From Bifidobacterium oedipodis (GTDB lineage Bacteria; Actinomycetota; Actinomycetes; Actinomycetales; Bifidobacteriaceae), in assembly GCF_012932425.1 (NCBI RefSeq), contig NZ_JAAIII010000001.1, positions 496,001 to 560,000 on the forward strand: a DNA stretch of 64,000 nucleotides. Direction: 5' to 3'. The notes below the pieces were generated by a model, which ran no database searches, was not told the DNA's origin, and saw nothing but the letters and a program-made list of their open reading frames with translations. Below are positions 63,429 to 64,000 of this stretch, one piece after another (positions within the stretch are counted from its first letter, which is position 1; each line of letters starts with the position of its first letter). The position numbers and the translations under genes were made by a program.

Positions 63429-63892
63429 GGTTTCGGTGCGGTCGCGGCACGCAATCGTGCCACTTCCTGTTCCAGTTCGTGGATGTGCAACGACTGTTGG
63501 TAGATGATCAGATCGCGCAGATCGTAGCGTTTGTCTCTTGATAGCGACATCACCGACTGAGTGACGTCGTCGGGCTCCACTACATCGACTTTGCCGTCGA
63601 ATAGTGATGAAACGCCTTTGTCCATCGCCAAACGAGCTTCTTTGACAAGCCTGTCGTCTTGCTTCCACCGCGCCACGCATCGTTCGATGCGTTTAGAACC
63701 GATCAGCGAAGGCTCGAGACCCGATTGACGAAAAAACGCCGACGGCGAATGCCCGGAAAGATAATCGGCAAGGCATGTGACTTTGAACTCGTGGGTGTAA
63801 CTGATACGTGTGCTGCTCACATGTTTCACCGCGGGCAGCATACTCAGATATGCCGCCTCTTCCGGAGTGAACATACGCCGGCCTGGATGCAT
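63425..63892 (-). CDS. Small HTH-like protein coupled to the sortase
   Basis: The 155-residue protein has FKVTCLADYLSGHSPSAFFRQSGLEPSLIGSKRIERCVARWK, like helix-turn-helix parts of transposase-related proteins, and a C-terminal helix (DLIIYQQSLHIHELEQEVARLRA) that may form a coiled coil. The ATG at 63892 has AAGGGAGAAG upstream; an upstream ATG at 63925 is possible. The overlap ATGA with the sortase gene shows translational coupling. It may regulate the sortase locus; the rest of the window to 64000 shows no gene. Confidence 0.7.
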   Translation of the reverse strand: MHPGRRMFTPEEAAYLSMLPAVKHVSSTRISYTHEFKVTCLADYLSGHSPSAFFRQSGLEPSLIGSKRIERCVARWKQDDRLVKEARLAMDKGVSSLFDGKVDVVEPDDVTQSVMSLSRDKRYDLRDLIIYQQSLHIHELEQEVARLRAATAPKP

Positions 63893-64000
63893 GTTCGCTT
63901 CTCCCTTCTCCATATGCGCTGCCATGGTGCGCCGTCACGATGTACTGTCATGACGTACCGTCACGTGCTGTGCGGGGCGCGCGATTTTCTCGCTCACCCC

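Overview
This window looks like a stretch of a Bifidobacterium chromosome, most likely of the B. longum/B. breve group. That is inferred from high-GC codon use and from actinobacterial gene sets: SUF genes with SufU, a PafBC-like/HelY pair, RbpA, a GarA-FtsR cluster, a GlnR-type orphan regulator, a TrpC-TrpB fusion, an IS30 element and a membrane-anchored GH3 glycosidase. No database search was possible, so species and all names rest on motifs and gene order. The window is almost fully coding; the accessory parts are about 13-21 kb, 45.6-49.8 kb and 58-64 kb.

Region by region: 1-4.2 kb (+) holds the 3' part of the SUF iron-sulfur assembly operon (sufD fragment, sufC, sufS, sufU, a SufT/DUF59 gene), ending in two strong hairpins. 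Facing it are glgC (glycogen synthesis) and a TrmH-like rRNA methyltransferase, then tRNA-Leu(GAG). A 230-bp block of composite palindromic repeats precedes rsmE-hint-phoH-ybeY-corC-era, an RNA/ribosome maturation operon. At 12.6-14.6 kb a TetR regulator is divergent from a YhgE/ABC-2-like membrane protein. At 15-18 kb lies a 971-residue GH3 enzyme with permuted domain order and membrane anchors at both ends. At 18-21.5 kb a LysR regulator precedes an NmrA-like protein, a double carboxymuconolactone-decarboxylase protein and an SDR. Next come an acyl-CoA ligase, a three-gene proton-translocating transhydrogenase (pntAA-pntAB-pntB) and a UTP-glucose-1-phosphate uridylyltransferase.

28.7-35.3 kb (+) carries a fused PafBC-like WYL regulator, a small membrane protein, HelY helicase, RbpA, a HAD phosphatase and a small membrane protein. 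From 45.4 down to 35.4 kb everything is on the minus strand: trpC-trpB fusion, trpA, lgt, rpe, hisE, hisG, then pgsA-DUF881-Sbp-DUF881-garA-ftsR, a block with the same order as in mycobacteria (apart from gcvH).

45.6-49.4 kb is an accessory island: a Fic protein and an AlbA_2/ATPase-fold protein flank an intact IS30-family element. Housekeeping genes resume with ppa, mntP (with a structured leader that resembles the right end of an IS605/IS607-type element), a membrane protein, glnR, nth, an oligopeptide-binding protein and valS. The final 6 kb hold a large exported coiled-coil protein of unknown function, a small membrane protein, an AAA/DUF4143 ATPase preceded by a 33-bp tandem repeat, and a class C-like sortase translationally coupled to a small helix-turn-helix-like protein.

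Nothing here is proof of a wholly new system. The best leads are the structured repeats (6.96-7.19 kb, 1.55-1.64 kb, 42.29-42.37 kb, 62.29-62.40 kb), the mntP leader, the Fic/IS30/AlbA_2 island, and the orphan surface protein at 58-60 kb.
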